Shown piece by piece: positions 41,279-51,484 of a stretch of DNA of 64,000 nucleotides; position 1 is the first letter of the stretch, and each line of letters opens with the position of its first letter. Source of the DNA: Shouchella xiaoxiensis (GTDB lineage: Bacteria; Bacillota; Bacilli; Bacillales; Bacillaceae_D). The translations under genes were made by a program, and so were the position numbers. The stretch covers positions 62,001 through 126,000 of the forward strand of contig NZ_JAFBCV010000011.1 in assembly GCF_016907895.1 (NCBI RefSeq), in the 5' to 3' direction. The notes beneath the pieces are model-generated. The model was not told where the DNA came from. It searched no databases and worked only from the letters and a program-made list of their open reading frames with translations.

Positions 41279-41954
41279 ACATTTTCTCAATAAAGATGCC
41301 TTCGTCATGTTTCCATTCTAAATAAAAAATATCTTCATAATGATCAATTCGTTGTTGATAAAGCTGTTTATCTAACCAGTTTTGATCAAACCCTGCTTTC
41401 TGTACATTTTCCCAGTCAACGATTCCATCATTAATAAATGTTACGGGTAAGTACACAGGCTTTTCTTCGACTTTTAAATCTTCATAAGTCGGTTTATCAT
41501 ATTGTTGTTTTTTTAGCACACTAATTGTGCCATCCGTTTCTAAAACGGCGTAAGCTACTTCTCGGACTGAGAAAGCATCTTTTTGTCTTAATAAATGTTG
41601 TAATTGATTGATATCAAGCTTATTCCGCTTCATTTCTCTTCGACTTAAATGTCCATTCTGAATAATAATTGATGGATTTCCTTCAAAGAACTTTCTTGTT
41701 TTGCGAAACCGTTGCGTGGACCACTCGATTACATAAAGAAGCAATCCCCAAATAAAAACTGAGAATAGTATTGTCCCTATTCTTGTTTCATTGTCATAAA
41801 TGGCGTTTCCAACAAGCTCACCTAATATAAGAGCGGATATAAAATCAAAAGGTGTAATTTGCGCAAATGAGGTTTTTCCCATAACCTTCGTTAATATAAG
41901 TAATGCAAAAAGTCCAATCGTTAGTTCCAGTGTGGTTTGAAGTAAATTAGCCAC
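41277..41954 (-). CDS. DUF421/YetF-family membrane protein
   Basis: 225 aa. Three N-terminal helices with 'LTKVMGKTSFAQITPFDFISALILGELVGNAIYD', the DUF421 signature, then a cytoplasmic domain with 'LSRREMKRNKLDINQLQHLLRQKDAFSVREVAYAVLETDGTISVL' (YetF fold). Family members occur in several copies in bacilli, some spore-associated. GTG start with AGGGGGG upstream. Function not established. Confidence 0.88.
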   Translation of the reverse strand: MANLLQTTLELTIGLFALLILTKVMGKTSFAQITPFDFISALILGELVGNAIYDNETRIGTILFSVFIWGLLLYVIEWSTQRFRKTRKFFEGNPSIIIQNGHLSRREMKRNKLDINQLQHLLRQKDAFSVREVAYAVLETDGTISVLKKQQYDKPTYEDLKVEEKPVYLPVTFINDGIVDWENVQKAGFDQNWLDKQLYQQRIDHYEDIFYLEWKHDEGIFIEKM

Positions 41955-42109
41955 TAAGACCCCCCTAATTCAGTTTCTTTTAACTATCATGGTCAAGAAA
42001 CAGGCTAAACAGACATCATTATTTTCCACAATTATTTAACAAAAAATATATATTTCTTCATGACTAAAACGGGTATAGTGAAAAACGAGTTCTTATGGGA
42101 GGGCGTTTT

Positions 42110-42808
42110 ATGACAATTGAGTCAGGCATAATCGGGGTCATACTTCTATTCATTCAGCTTTTTGCATTAAAAATTGTTACACACTCTCCTATTAGCGAAA
42201 GAAAATGGCTTTCTATCTCTGGCGGTGTAGCCATTGCTTATGTATTTGTTTACATCTTGCCAACGATGCACGAGGAACAAGATAAGCTTGGTGGATCCCT
42301 TGCTTTAGATTCTGAACTTTACTTTTTAGGACTAGTCGGTCTACTCGTGTATTACAGCGTCTATAAATTCGCAAAGTCTGATCGTTCCTCAAAGTATATC
42401 TTCCGCGTCCAGATTGGTTTTTTTGCATTTTATGCGTTTATGGTATCCTACATTGTTTTTGCCTCTGATGTTAAAACTGTTGAAGCGTTATTTTATGGTT
42501 TGGCAATCAGCTTACATTTCATTGGAATTTCTTACCATATTGGTATTGATTTTGAGAAAGCTCATCATAAAGTCGGCCGTTGGCTTCTCGCATCGGCCAC
42601 ATTAATCGGTGCAATTGCCGGGACAGTCGGACCATCGTCTGGTTTATTTGTAGATACATTAATCGCGTTTAGCTCCGGAGCAATGATTTTTAATGTTATC
42701 AGCAAGGAGTTACCAGAAGAACGGTATGCGCATTTACCAACATTTTTAATTGCCTCACTCGCTTTTTCGATTTCTTTGCTAACATTAAAAGCACTATTTA
42801 ACTGGTAA
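42110..42808 (+). CDS. ZIP-like integral membrane protein
   Basis: 232 aa, about seven to eight helices. 'SISGGVAIAYVFVYILPTMHEEQ' resembles a helix of ZIP metal transporters, and 'GLAISLHFIGISYHIG' carries in-membrane His. The match is to general ZIP-like topology, not to a full set of metal ligands, so transport is inferred weakly. ATG at 42110, six bases after GGGAGGG; the earlier ATG lies in that box. Confidence 0.6.
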   Translation: MTIESGIIGVILLFIQLFALKIVTHSPISERKWLSISGGVAIAYVFVYILPTMHEEQDKLGGSLALDSELYFLGLVGLLVYYSVYKFAKSDRSSKYIFRVQIGFFAFYAFMVSYIVFASDVKTVEALFYGLAISLHFIGISYHIGIDFEKAHHKVGRWLLASATLIGAIAGTVGPSSGLFVDTLIAFSSGAMIFNVISKELPEERYAHLPTFLIASLAFSISLLTLKALFNW

Positions 42809-42846
42809 CCAAATAGGCAATCGCTCTTTAACGATTGCCTATTTGG
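42808..42846. terminator. Hairpin after the ZIP-like gene
   Basis: ACCAAATAGGCAATCG pairs with CGATTGCCTATTTGGT (16 bp) around a 7-base loop. No clear T-run on either side, so termination is probable but not certain. Confidence 0.6.
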
Positions 42847-42869
42847 TACGCTATAATGTTTAAATTTGT

Positions 42870-43394
42870 TCAATTGAAATCGTATGTCTTGTATGCACCA
42901 TTATTACTTGAGTATATAAAAATATTTTGATTTTCCGGTACACCCTTAAAAAAAGCACCTATCATTCCTGTTGTACACTTATGACCTACAATTAACACAT
43001 GCTGATGCATTGGCAAACTACGCTTTAACGAATTCATAAAAGCAAAAATTCGCTGCATATATCCTTCCACACTCTCTACACCATTATAGAATTCAGGATT
43101 AGGAATAGGACCCATAAAGTCAACTTCACTCTTTTTTAACCCATCTGCCTCACCCAAATCAAACACATCAAGCCGGTCATCAATCGCTGCTTTTTGATCC
43201 GTAATAATTTCAGCCGTTTCCATTGCTCTCGCTTGTGGCGAAGAATAAATATGACTAAATGAATAATTAGCTAATTCTTTTTTTACTTTTTTCGCTTGTT
43301 CAATGCCGGTTTGATTTAGCGCAAGTCCTTTTCTGCCTTGTAGCTTGCCTTCTAAATTTAAATCTGTTTCTCCGTGTCGGACAACGACAATCAT
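42870..43394 (-). CDS. Histidine phosphatase superfamily protein
   Basis: 174 aa. 'IVVVRHGETDLNLEGKLQGR' carries the catalytic RHG, 'HIYSSPQARAMETAEI' the second Arg region, 'VLIVGHKCTTGMIGAF' the distal catalytic His. A small phosphoglycerate-mutase-like phosphatase (PhoE/GpmB type). Substrate unknown. AAAGGTGG before the ATG. Confidence 0.87.
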   Translation of the reverse strand: MIVVVRHGETDLNLEGKLQGRKGLALNQTGIEQAKKVKKELANYSFSHIYSSPQARAMETAEIITDQKAAIDDRLDVFDLGEADGLKKSEVDFMGPIPNPEFYNGVESVEGYMQRIFAFMNSLKRSLPMHQHVLIVGHKCTTGMIGAFFKGVPENQNIFIYSSNNGAYKTYDFN

Positions 43395-43477
43395 GTTTGA
43401 CCACCTTTACTTTTCATACATACAAAAGCCTTACCTAAAAAATTTTTCGCTTAAAGAGAAGAATTTTTTAGCCTGCA

Positions 43478-43891
43478 TTAATCATTCACTTCTTGCACAA
43501 GAACAGAAGAAGCTGCGCTAGCAACTAATTTTCCGTTTTGCATTAACTCAGCAGTAACGTAACTCATTGTTTTCCCAAACTTTTTAACTATTGCCGTCAC
43601 ATTAATTTGCCCAGGAAGGGCCGGTCGATGAAACGTCGTAGTTAAATTGACCGATGCAAACGTTTGTTTTTCATTAACCAATGAGGAGATCGCATATGCA
43701 ATGACAACATCGGCAGCCGATGAAATAAAACCACCCATGATTACCCCATTCCCATTTAACATTTGCTCGTCTGGGGTCCAAACAGCTTCAGCTATACCTT
43801 CAGAAACCTGGTTCATTTCTATCTTTATTAAAGAATCACATGGTGGCGGTTGTTTTCCTAACGAGATGACGTCCATTAATGGATGGGACAT
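43478..43891 (-). CDS. Hotdog-fold thioesterase, last gene of the Phe operon
   Basis: 137 aa, 4HBT/PaaI superfamily. The central helix reads 'GVIMGGFISSAADVVIAYAIS': the Asp of the PaaI active site is kept but the usual His of HGG is Met. In paa clusters PaaI removes stalled or hydroxylated aryl-CoA esters to free CoA; its place as the final gene after E3 suggests the same housekeeping here. AGGAGG start; 17 bases from E3. Substrate is inferred from context. Confidence 0.78.
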   Translation of the reverse strand: MSHPLMDVISLGKQPPPCDSLIKIEMNQVSEGIAEAVWTPDEQMLNGNGVIMGGFISSAADVVIAYAISSLVNEKQTFASVNLTTTFHRPALPGQINVTAIVKKFGKTMSYVTAELMQNGKLVASAASSVLVQEVND

Positions 43892-43908
43892 GTTCGTTCC
43901 TCCTAATT

Positions 43909-45327
43909 CTAAATCGTTTGCTTAGTCTGTTTAGACGGAGGTTGATGAATTGCAAGCCCTTCTAATCCTTCTACAGCCTCCATAACAACTTCCGCAAAAC
44001 TTGGATGAGGATACATTGGAAAAATAAAATCTTCGTGACGAGCACCCATTTCCAAACCAATCGTACCGGAGTGAATGAGTTCAGCAGCCCCCTCACCAAT
44101 GATATGTACACCCAAAAGTTCATCTGTTCCTGAATCTTTAATGACAGTGCATAATCCTTCTTGTGCTCCACTAATAGTCGCATAGCCGTTGCTTTTAAAA
44201 GTTGCCGTACTCACTTGGATCTCTCGTCCAGCTGTCTCCGCTTGTAAGGACGACCAACCAATTGAAGCGATCGGCGGCTGTGTTCGGTAAACCACAGGAA
44301 TAAAATGATCGTCCCACTCAGCGTTTTTTCCTGCTAGACGTTCAGCAATCACCTTTCCTTGTTGGATTGCGACACTTGCAAGCTGGTGTGTCCCCGTTAC
44401 ATCTCCAATTGCGTAAATACGCGTACAGCTTGTTTGGAGCTCTGCTGACATTTCCACATACCCCATTTGATCAACTTTCACACCAATACGTTCCAATCCA
44501 AGCTCTTCTGTATTCCCTCTCCAATTAAAAGGGACATAGGCGTGACTTGATTGAATTGCGTGCAGTTGATCGTCTTTTTTATATTGGATTGTGACTTCTT
44601 CTAGATTTGGGTCAACAGTGACAAGCTCTATTTTTTTCTTAACCACAATTCCAGCTTTTTTTGCCGACCTTAAAAGTTCCTTCCCAATGGACGGTTCCAA
44701 CAACAACTCTTGTTCTAGCAGCAATGTAACTTGAGTACCAAGGTGTTGGTAACTAAACGCCGCTTCCAATGCATATAGATCTGTGCCCACTATTGTCAGC
44801 GTATCTATTTTTTCATTTTGCTGATAGAGCGTATGTGGAGATAGCAAGCGTTCATGTTCAAGAAAGAGTGGTGCTGGCCGGTGACCGGTTGCGATTATCG
44901 CATGTTGAAAGCGAAACACATCAAATTGATGACCGCTGGATACCCCAATTCGATCGTCAGATAAAAAAGTTGCTTCTCCCTTTACGACTTCAATTTTATG
45001 GGCTTTACAGAGCTGTTCGATACCTTGCCGCAGTTGTATGATGACTTTGTCTTGATGCTGTTGCAGTTTGTTCCACTCAAATGGTTTAGTTTGTACTGGT
45101 ATTCCAAGCGTGCTAGACATTTGGGTCTTATTCCAGATCTCAGCAGCTTGTGTCTGTACTTTAGATGGGATACACCCTTTATTTAAGCACACCCCGCCCA
45201 AATCTCGGTTCTCAATAAGCGTTACTTCCAAACCCAATTGTGCTGCACGAATTGCTGCATGATAGCCCCCTGGACCACCACCAACAATCACGAGTTGACG
45301 ATCTTGAGCTAATTCTCCGACGACCAT
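43909..45327 (-). CDS. Dihydrolipoyl dehydrogenase (E3)
   Basis: 472 aa. FAD motif 'QLVIVGGGPGGYHAAIRAAQLGL', redox disulfide 'GGVCLNKGCIPSK' (C47, C52), NAD motif 'TLTIVGTDLYALEAAFSY' (less canonical), FAD motif 'RIYAIGDVTG', and C-terminal active site 'YPHPSFAEVVMEA' with the catalytic His-Pro and Glu. The first position of the HxHP motif is Tyr. It reoxidises lipoamide of the adjacent E2. The ATG directly follows the E2 stop. Confidence 0.93.
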   Translation of the reverse strand: MVVGELAQDRQLVIVGGGPGGYHAAIRAAQLGLEVTLIENRDLGGVCLNKGCIPSKVQTQAAEIWNKTQMSSTLGIPVQTKPFEWNKLQQHQDKVIIQLRQGIEQLCKAHKIEVVKGEATFLSDDRIGVSSGHQFDVFRFQHAIIATGHRPAPLFLEHERLLSPHTLYQQNEKIDTLTIVGTDLYALEAAFSYQHLGTQVTLLLEQELLLEPSIGKELLRSAKKAGIVVKKKIELVTVDPNLEEVTIQYKKDDQLHAIQSSHAYVPFNWRGNTEELGLERIGVKVDQMGYVEMSAELQTSCTRIYAIGDVTGTHQLASVAIQQGKVIAERLAGKNAEWDDHFIPVVYRTQPPIASIGWSSLQAETAGREIQVSTATFKSNGYATISGAQEGLCTVIKDSGTDELLGVHIIGEGAAELIHSGTIGLEMGARHEDFIFPMYPHPSFAEVVMEAVEGLEGLAIHQPPSKQTKQTI

Positions 45328-46545
45328 TTAAACCAACTCCAATACAAGGCGTTTGGGATCTTCCAACAATTCAACCCATCGATTCGTAAATGCAACTGCT
45401 TGCGCCCCGTCAGCGATCCGATGGTCGAATGACATGGACATTGTCATCACTTCACCAATGGCAATCTGATCATCCTTTGTTACAATAGGACGACGCTTTG
45501 TTTTGTGTATCGCCAGCAAAGCTGTTTGAGGAGCATTTATTATCGGTGTCGCTCCTGTACTTCCAAGAGGACCTACATTACTGACAGTGAACGTTCCGCC
45601 ACGCAAATCTTCACCTTTTAATTCGTTGGTTTGTGCTCGTTTAGTCAATTCCTTCATTTCTTGATCAATCTCCATAATTGATTTTTGATCTACATTTTTT
45701 ATTACCGGCACAATTAGTCCGTCAGGAGCATTCGTTGCTAAACCGATATTATAAAAATCAAGCAAGCGAATAACATCTTGTTTTTCGTCCAGCATTGAAT
45801 TAAAAATCGGATGTTCTTTTAATGAAATGACCAATGCTTTAATGAAGTATGCACCTAGAGAAAAGGATAAACCCGTCTCTTTACAAGCCTTTCTCCAGCT
45901 CATTAATGCCGTTAAATCCGCTTCTTCAAAATGAGTAACATGAGGAATCGTATAAACGGATTCAGCCATCTTTACAGCAATTTGTTTACGACGCCCATTA
46001 TACGGAATTATTCGCTCTTTTTTCGGTTTCTCCGTAAAATAAGAACTTGACCTAAGCTCAGGGGTTGGTTTTGCCTGTTTTTCTGGTTGCTTAGGCTTCT
46101 TAGTACCTTCTAGTAAGGCATAGAGATCCTCATCAATCACTCTTCCATTTATCCCAGAACCAACGACTTCTTCAATATCAATCTGATTTTCGCGCGCTAT
46201 TTTTCTAGTATAAGGAGCTGCCAATACACGTCTAAAAGTCATTGCTTTTCCTGTAGTTTCTTTCTCAACCGTAATTGGAGCTGTTTTAGTCATAATTGTA
46301 GAATTTTCAGTGTCGCTTTCTAATACAACAAGTGTCGTACCAACCTTTACCGTTTGACCAGGTTCTGCCAAAATCTCTTTAACCACTCCCGCCTTTGGGG
46401 CCGATAATTCAGCTGCCACTTTATCGGTCTGGACTTCAACAAGCGGCTGATCCATTTTGACAGAATCACCAATCTTCACGAAATAATGAAGAATTTCACC
46501 TTCTGACATCCCTTCTCCAATATCATGAAGCTTTACTTCAATCAT
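45328..46545 (-). CDS. 2-oxoacid dehydrogenase complex E2 acyltransferase
   Basis: 405 aa. One lipoyl domain (1-77) with the modified Lys in 'VQTDKVAAEL' (K42), a peripheral-subunit-binding domain (about 105-140, 'RKIARENQIDIEEVVGSG') and a catalytic core (about 175-405) ending with the active-site 'MSMSFDHRIADGAQAVAF'. The linker is Lys/Pro-rich. It transfers the acyl group from E1 to CoA. Branched-chain-type E2 by overall look. GGGAGG start, 14 bases after E1beta. Confidence 0.93.
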   Translation of the reverse strand: MIEVKLHDIGEGMSEGEILHYFVKIGDSVKMDQPLVEVQTDKVAAELSAPKAGVVKEILAEPGQTVKVGTTLVVLESDTENSTIMTKTAPITVEKETTGKAMTFRRVLAAPYTRKIARENQIDIEEVVGSGINGRVIDEDLYALLEGTKKPKQPEKQAKPTPELRSSSYFTEKPKKERIIPYNGRRKQIAVKMAESVYTIPHVTHFEEADLTALMSWRKACKETGLSFSLGAYFIKALVISLKEHPIFNSMLDEKQDVIRLLDFYNIGLATNAPDGLIVPVIKNVDQKSIMEIDQEMKELTKRAQTNELKGEDLRGGTFTVSNVGPLGSTGATPIINAPQTALLAIHKTKRRPIVTKDDQIAIGEVMTMSMSFDHRIADGAQAVAFTNRWVELLEDPKRLVLELV

Positions 46546-46559
46546 GAATTACACCTCCC

Positions 46560-47567
46560 TCAAAATTGAATAACACGCCGAATCGCTTCAATAACCCGAG
46601 CCTCATTGGGCAAGAAATGATCCTCTAAAGACCCTAAAGGAACTGGTACATCAAAACCAGTCACTCGTTCCACCGGTGCTCTCATATAGAGGAATGACGT
46701 ATCGTTAATCAATGTAACTAAGTCATTTCCTAGTCCTCCGGTTGCATGCGCTTCATGCACAATGACTGCTCGACCCGTTTTCTGCACGGATGAAGAAATC
46801 ATGTCTCGATCGAGCGGAAAGAGCGTTCGTAAGTCAATCACTTCACAAGTTGTTCCATCTTTCTCCAATACAGCAGCGGCAGCTTTCTTGGCGACTGATA
46901 CCATCGCACCCCATGCCAACACAGTAACATCATCACCAGCTACAACTTTTTTAGCTTTGCCAATTTCGATCTCATATCCATTAACAGGCACTTCTTCTCG
47001 TTCGCCTCGATACAACCTTAAAGATTCCATAAACAAAACTGGGTCTGGATCAGCAAGAGATGCTAGTAATAATCCTTTCGCATCAGCTGGAGTTGACGGA
47101 CAAACCACTTTAATTCCCGGCATATGAGTAAATAAGGCTTCCATTGAATCAGAATGAATTTCAGGCGCACGAATACCCGCTCCATAAGGCGCTCGAATAA
47201 CCATTGGTACAGAGTAGTGCCCCATCGAACGCATTCGAATTCGCGTAACATGCGTCATGATTTGTTCAAACGCAGGATAGATAAAGCCCATAAACTGCAT
47301 TTCTACGATTGGTTTTGAGCCCGAAAGTGCCAGCCCCACTCCCGTTCCAACTATCCCAGACTCACTGAGTGGCGTATCAATCACTCGATCTTCACCGAAC
47401 TGATTTTGCAGCCCATCAGTTGCACGAAATACCCCACCGTTACGTCCAATATCTTCTCCTAATAAGAGCACATCACCGCTCATTTCTAACGCTACACGCA
47501 GGGCATCGTTGACAGCTTGCACAAGCGTCATTGGTTTTGTTTTTGTTTCATTCTGAACAGAAATCAT
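46560..47567 (-). CDS. 2-oxoacid dehydrogenase E1 component, beta subunit
   Basis: 335 aa. 'LLLGEDIGRNGGVFRATDGL', 'DTPLSESGIVGTGVGLALSG' and 'HYSVPMVIRAPYGAGIRAPEIHSDSMEALFTHMPGIKVV' are typical of the transketolase-like beta subunit of PDH/BCKDH (AcoB-like). Forms the alpha2beta2 TPP enzyme with the upstream subunit. The ATG overlaps its stop codon. The active-site lining that sets acyl-chain specificity cannot be decided by eye. Confidence 0.94.
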   Translation of the reverse strand: MISVQNETKTKPMTLVQAVNDALRVALEMSGDVLLLGEDIGRNGGVFRATDGLQNQFGEDRVIDTPLSESGIVGTGVGLALSGSKPIVEMQFMGFIYPAFEQIMTHVTRIRMRSMGHYSVPMVIRAPYGAGIRAPEIHSDSMEALFTHMPGIKVVCPSTPADAKGLLLASLADPDPVLFMESLRLYRGEREEVPVNGYEIEIGKAKKVVAGDDVTVLAWGAMVSVAKKAAAAVLEKDGTTCEVIDLRTLFPLDRDMISSSVQKTGRAVIVHEAHATGGLGNDLVTLINDTSFLYMRAPVERVTGFDVPVPLGSLEDHFLPNEARVIEAIRRVIQF

Positions 47568-48625
47568 GAGCTCACCCCTTTTACATGATCTAAATAACGG
47601 GCTTTCTGTTCTTCAATCGGCCAGACAGGTGTTGCAAACACATGGTCAAACAAGTCGTTCACATCTGGTTTTGAAAACGCTTCCATTTCTTCGACCGCGT
47701 TATTAATTTCTGCTGTTATCTTCGCCTGCAACTCCTCAAACCAATTGTCTGTCCATGCATTTATTTCTTTTAAGTGCATCTCTAAACGCTTTAATGGATC
47801 ATTCGTTTTTCTATTTTCATCACTTTGTGTTTGATCACGATACTTCGTTGGATCGTCAGCTGTTGTATGTGCACCATATCGCCACGTTACCGCTTCAATC
47901 AACGTAGGACCTTTACCTGACCGAGCTCGCTCTAGAGCTTGTTGTACTGTTTTGTACACGGCAATGCAGTCGTTTCCATCAACTCGAATACCCGGGATTC
48001 CATATGCTACCGCTTTCTGGGCAATTGTCTCAGAGTTCATCTGCTTTTCAATGGGAACCGATATCGCATAGCCATTGTTTTGACAAAAAAACACGGTCGG
48101 CGTTTTGAATACGCTTCCAAAATTAAGACCTTCATGAAAATCTCCCTCAGACGTGGCTCCATCCCCAAAGTAAGCGATTGCTGCATTTCCTGTCTTCTTG
48201 CGTTTTTCCGTCATTGAAACTCCCACAGCATGGAGAATTTGCGTTGCAATCGGCACCGCCGGCGGAAAAATTCGCTTTCCCTCTGGTGGGACGCAACCTT
48301 CTAATCGTCCATTCCAATAAAGAAATGTCCTAGCCATATTTGCACCAAACGTTAATGTGGCTCCGTGATCGCGGTAGGTGGGAAAGAGCCAATCCCCTGC
48401 TTGTAGAGCCAAGGCACTACCTACTTGTGCAGCTTCCTGACCTTCAAACAACGCATACGTTCCTAAACGGCCTTGTCTTTGTAACGTTACCGCTTTTTTG
48501 TCAAAAGTTCGAATTCGCAACATATGGTAAAAAAACGACTTTAATTGTTCCACATCCAGCATTTCCTCATCGCACATCCAACGCCCTTCTTTGTCAATAC
48601 ACTGATACAACGGATAATCTGTCAT
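47564..48625 (-). CDS. 2-oxoacid dehydrogenase E1 component, alpha subunit
   Basis: 353 aa. TPP/Mg motif 'IAYFGDGATSEGDFHEGLNFGSVFKTPTVFFCQNNGYAIS', phosphorylation-loop-like 'TWRYGAHTTADDPTKYR', and 'YRDHGATLTFG'. It decarboxylates a 2-oxoacid; the upstream gene makes phenylpyruvate, so phenylpyruvate is the proposed substrate. ATG lies one base after the dehydrogenase stop with AAAAGGGG upstream. Branched-chain 2-oxoacids are the main alternative. Confidence 0.93.
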   Translation of the reverse strand: MTDYPLYQCIDKEGRWMCDEEMLDVEQLKSFFYHMLRIRTFDKKAVTLQRQGRLGTYALFEGQEAAQVGSALALQAGDWLFPTYRDHGATLTFGANMARTFLYWNGRLEGCVPPEGKRIFPPAVPIATQILHAVGVSMTEKRKKTGNAAIAYFGDGATSEGDFHEGLNFGSVFKTPTVFFCQNNGYAISVPIEKQMNSETIAQKAVAYGIPGIRVDGNDCIAVYKTVQQALERARSGKGPTLIEAVTWRYGAHTTADDPTKYRDQTQSDENRKTNDPLKRLEMHLKEINAWTDNWFEELQAKITAEINNAVEEMEAFSKPDVNDLFDHVFATPVWPIEEQKARYLDHVKGVSS

Positions 48626-49783
48626 TTAATACATCCCCTTTTCTTGCCGAATAGACCATTTTGGTCTGGTTCGATTCGTAAAGAAACTGTTCCGACTTGA
48701 CCGACTTGCCATTCGACGTGCGACAAGCTGATCAGCCGCCTCTTCCGTTGGCAATTGATTTGCTTTAGAATACTCAAAAACTTCAATCAATGAATGGTAA
48801 ATCGCTTGTGTCTTAGCAACCACTCTTGCTTTATTCCCTCCATATAGCTCGTCAGCAACTTGAATTAATCCTCCGCCATTAACGATGTAATCTGGAGCAT
48901 ATAGAATTCCCCGTGCTTGTAGCATGGCACCATGCCGCGTTTCTTTTAACTGATTATTTGCGGAGCCAGCAATCGCCTTTACATTTAAGTTAGAAATTGT
49001 GCGCTCATCTATGATCCCACCACGCGCGCAAGGAACAAGCACATCAGCGTGAACAGTGAAAATGCCATCCCCATCAACAATTTGCACATCACGACCAAGC
49101 TTTACTGCCTGTTCTTTTACCTTAACGCTTATGGCTGGCTGTAGATCCGTTACGTATAAGTCAGCACCTTCAGACAATAACTGCATCGCCACTTTATAAC
49201 CAACTTTACCCAGTCCTTGGATTGCGTATGTGTGATCAGCAAGAGAAGGGTCCCCATTCAAAACCGTATTTACTGCTCTCAAGCTGTTTAAAACCCCTTC
49301 TGCCGTAGGTACCGATGAATCGCCACTACCACCAAATTCTTCAGGAACACCAACAATGCAGCGTGTTTCTTTCATCGCATGAACAAAATCATCCATTGTC
49401 GTCCCCATATCCGTTCCTGTGTAAAAGCGTCCCTGTAACGATTCTACAAACTGGCCAAAAGCACGAAACAGCTCAGGCGTTTTGTCTTTAGTGGGATCAC
49501 CAATAATGACGGCTTTGCCACCGCCGAAATCTACATCGGCAGCGGCACATTTCTTCGTCATTCCTCGTGAAAGTCTTAAAACATCTTCAAGAGCATCTTC
49601 AGTTGTATGATACGGATACATGCGACAACCTCCGAGTGCTGGTCCGAGAGTTGTATCATGAATCGCAATAATCGCTTTTAGACCACTTGCTTGGTCATTA
49701 CAGAACACAACTTGCTCATGTTCAGACATCTCATTAAAGATATCCCATTGCATCATTTGTTTTTCCGGGCTAAGTTCCATCAT
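48626..49783 (-). CDS. Phenylalanine dehydrogenase
   Basis: 385 aa. Glu/Leu/Phe/Val dehydrogenase family; the residues are those of Bacillus badius-type PheDH rather than LeuDH: '[12 protein letters not shown]', 'GGCRMYPY', '[20 protein letters not shown]', '[19 protein letters not shown]' and the C-terminal '[21 protein letters not shown]'. LeuDH instead has GGTRM, NLGGGK and ITAEDVGT. NAD site '[14 protein letters not shown]'. It converts L-Phe to phenylpyruvate, NADH and ammonia. Second gene of the operon, 22 bases after the symporter. Start at ATG 49783, spaced six bases from AAGGG. Confidence 0.9.
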   Translation of the reverse strand: MMELSPEKQMMQWDIFNEMSEHEQVVFCNDQASGLKAIIAIHDTTLGPALGGCRMYPYHTTEDALEDVLRLSRGMTKKCAAADVDFGGGKAVIIGDPTKDKTPELFRAFGQFVESLQGRFYTGTDMGTTMDDFVHAMKETRCIVGVPEEFGGSGDSSVPTAEGVLNSLRAVNTVLNGDPSLADHTYAIQGLGKVGYKVAMQLLSEGADLYVTDLQPAISVKVKEQAVKLGRDVQIVDGDGIFTVHADVLVPCARGGIIDERTISNLNVKAIAGSANNQLKETRHGAMLQARGILYAPDYIVNGGGLIQVADELYGGNKARVVAKTQAIYHSLIEVFEYSKANQLPTEEAADQLVARRMASRSSRNSFFTNRTRPKWSIRQEKGMY

Positions 49784-49804
49784 TCTCATCCCTTCATCTT
49801 CAAA

Positions 49805-51163
49805 TTAACTACCAAAAATCCAATCAAATACGCCAATTACGTCAAGGAAAACAACGACAATGGCGAGTGGTACAACATATTTGATGAATAATAACCATGC
49901 AACAAAAAGTTTCTTCCCACTATTATTTCCTGCCGTGAATTCCGCTACCAATCGTTCACGTGGCATTCTTAAAGAAATAAAGAGTGCGATAAGAAGCGCT
50001 CCTACTGGTAACAAAATATTGCTGACTAAATAATCTACAGCATCAAAAAAGATTAATCCAAATAGCTCAAACTCCGACCAGACCCCATATGAGAGAGCTG
50101 ACGGGATACCGACTATAAAGATTAGTAGCCCTATGATCCATGAGGATTTTTTTCGCTTTGTAACATCTCCTCTTGTTTGTGATGAAACAATAATCTCAAG
50201 CATTGAGAAAGCCGATGTTAGAGCAGCAAATAAAAAAAGAATTAAAAACAGCAGTAAAAAAACCATTCCAAAAGGGACTTGACTAAAAACGGTTGGTAAT
50301 ACAGCAAAAATTAGTGGTGGCCCTTGGGCTGGATTTAGCCCGAACGAGAATACCGCCGGGAAAATGGCAAGACCAGCGAGTAAAGCGACGATAAAATTCA
50401 TGATGACGATCGCACTTGCTGACTGTAATAAATTTTCTTTTTTTGATAAATAAGAGCTATAGGTCACCATAACCGAAATCCCTAAGCTTAATGCGAAAAA
50501 GGACTGCCCAAGCGCAAATAAAACACCTTCACTTGTTAATAATTGGAAATCTGGCACAAGTAAAAATTGCACACCTTCCATTGCGCCATCCAACGTCAAA
50601 GAGCGAATAACAACAACCAAAAAGAGAATAAATAATGCGGGCATCATAATGACGCTAGCCTTTTCAATCCCTGACTGAACCCCTTTTGCAACAACTACTA
50701 TAACCAGAACCAAGAAAAGAAAATGAAAACCCACAGCTAGGTACGGGTTGCTGATAGTCTGATTCAGAACAGCTTCATATCCTGCTCCATCGAGGCCGGT
50801 TAAATCTCCCGTTATCGTTTTCCAAATATAAATTAAAATCCAGCCACCGACGACGCTATAAAAAGAAAGCAATAAGAAAGCCGTAACCATGCCCATTCGA
50901 CCTAATAAATGCCAGGATGAGCCCGGTGCAATTTCTTTATATGAATCTACGGCATTCTTTTGTGTGCTTCGACCAATAAGAAACTCACCTATCAATAAAG
51001 GCAGGCCAACAAATAATGTAAAGATAATAAATACGAGAAAGAACGCGCCTCCTCCATTAACTCCTGCTATGTATGGAAATTTCCAAATTGCCCCTAGACC
51101 GATGGCGGATCCAGCTGCGGCCAAGATAAATCCATATTTAGATGACCATTGTTGTGATTCCAT
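49805..51163 (-). CDS. Neurotransmitter:sodium symporter family amino-acid transporter (MhsT-like)
   Basis: 452 aa, LeuT fold, 11 helices. TM1 '[36 protein letters not shown]' has the unwound Na+/substrate site. '[18 protein letters not shown]' is the TM6 region. Length and the 11-helix form match MhsT of Bacillus halodurans, which takes up Trp, Phe, Leu and other hydrophobic amino acids with Na+. Here it heads the Phe operon, so Phe uptake is likely. ATG 51163 lies six bases after GAGGAG. Confidence 0.92.
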   Translation of the reverse strand: MESQQWSSKYGFILAAAGSAIGLGAIWKFPYIAGVNGGGAFFLVFIIFTLFVGLPLLIGEFLIGRSTQKNAVDSYKEIAPGSSWHLLGRMGMVTAFLLLSFYSVVGGWILIYIWKTITGDLTGLDGAGYEAVLNQTISNPYLAVGFHFLFLVLVIVVVAKGVQSGIEKASVIMMPALFILFLVVVIRSLTLDGAMEGVQFLLVPDFQLLTSEGVLFALGQSFFALSLGISVMVTYSSYLSKKENLLQSASAIVIMNFIVALLAGLAIFPAVFSFGLNPAQGPPLIFAVLPTVFSQVPFGMVFLLLFLILFLFAALTSAFSMLEIIVSSQTRGDVTKRKKSSWIIGLLIFIVGIPSALSYGVWSEFELFGLIFFDAVDYLVSNILLPVGALLIALFISLRMPRERLVAEFTAGNNSGKKLFVAWLLFIKYVVPLAIVVVFLDVIGVFDWIFGS

Positions 51164-51484
51164 GTTCAACTCCTCTTCCAGCTTTAATTAGCTTGTTCTT
51201 ACGATACTTTTTTCTTCTTCATTCCCCTATAAAACGTAACGTGCCATTTGTTGCAAAGCCAACGCATTTACCAGTCCTTCGTGGACTTAATTGGATGGTT
51301 TTTTCCTAGGGTCAGTGAGTATAGCAAGAATAACGTATCTAAGCGAGCTGTGGCAAGTGTATACGGCATCGCGTGCAAGCGTGTAAGTTTGCACCTCCAA
51401 TAAAAAAAAGGTAAGGTACAGCATCTGTCCTCTATTGCAATTGATTCAGAACTAGTTGCTTAGAATGTCTAAGGAATGAATCGC
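51164..51484 (-). promoter_or_regulatory. Promoter/leader of the Phe operon and end of the paa operon
   Basis: On the minus strand TTGCTATACT is an extended -10 (core 51318-51323) without a good -35. A hairpin AGTCC-TTCGT-GGACT lies at about 51280-51294 in the leader. GTGCAA/TTGCAC (51373-51394) is a six-base-arm dyad upstream of the promoter. A GC-poor hairpin with T8 (51402-51430) may terminate the paa transcript. No T-box specifier structure or cre was found. Confidence 0.45.

Noticed and set aside
47939-48217. Plus-strand frames inside the E1 and PheDH genes
   Set aside because: Antisense frames with no start signals; the coding strand carries well-conserved enzymes.
51164-51484. T-box or amino-acid riboswitch in front of the Phe operon
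   Set aside because: No T-box core sequence or specifier-loop arrangement is visible on the minus strand; only short hairpins.
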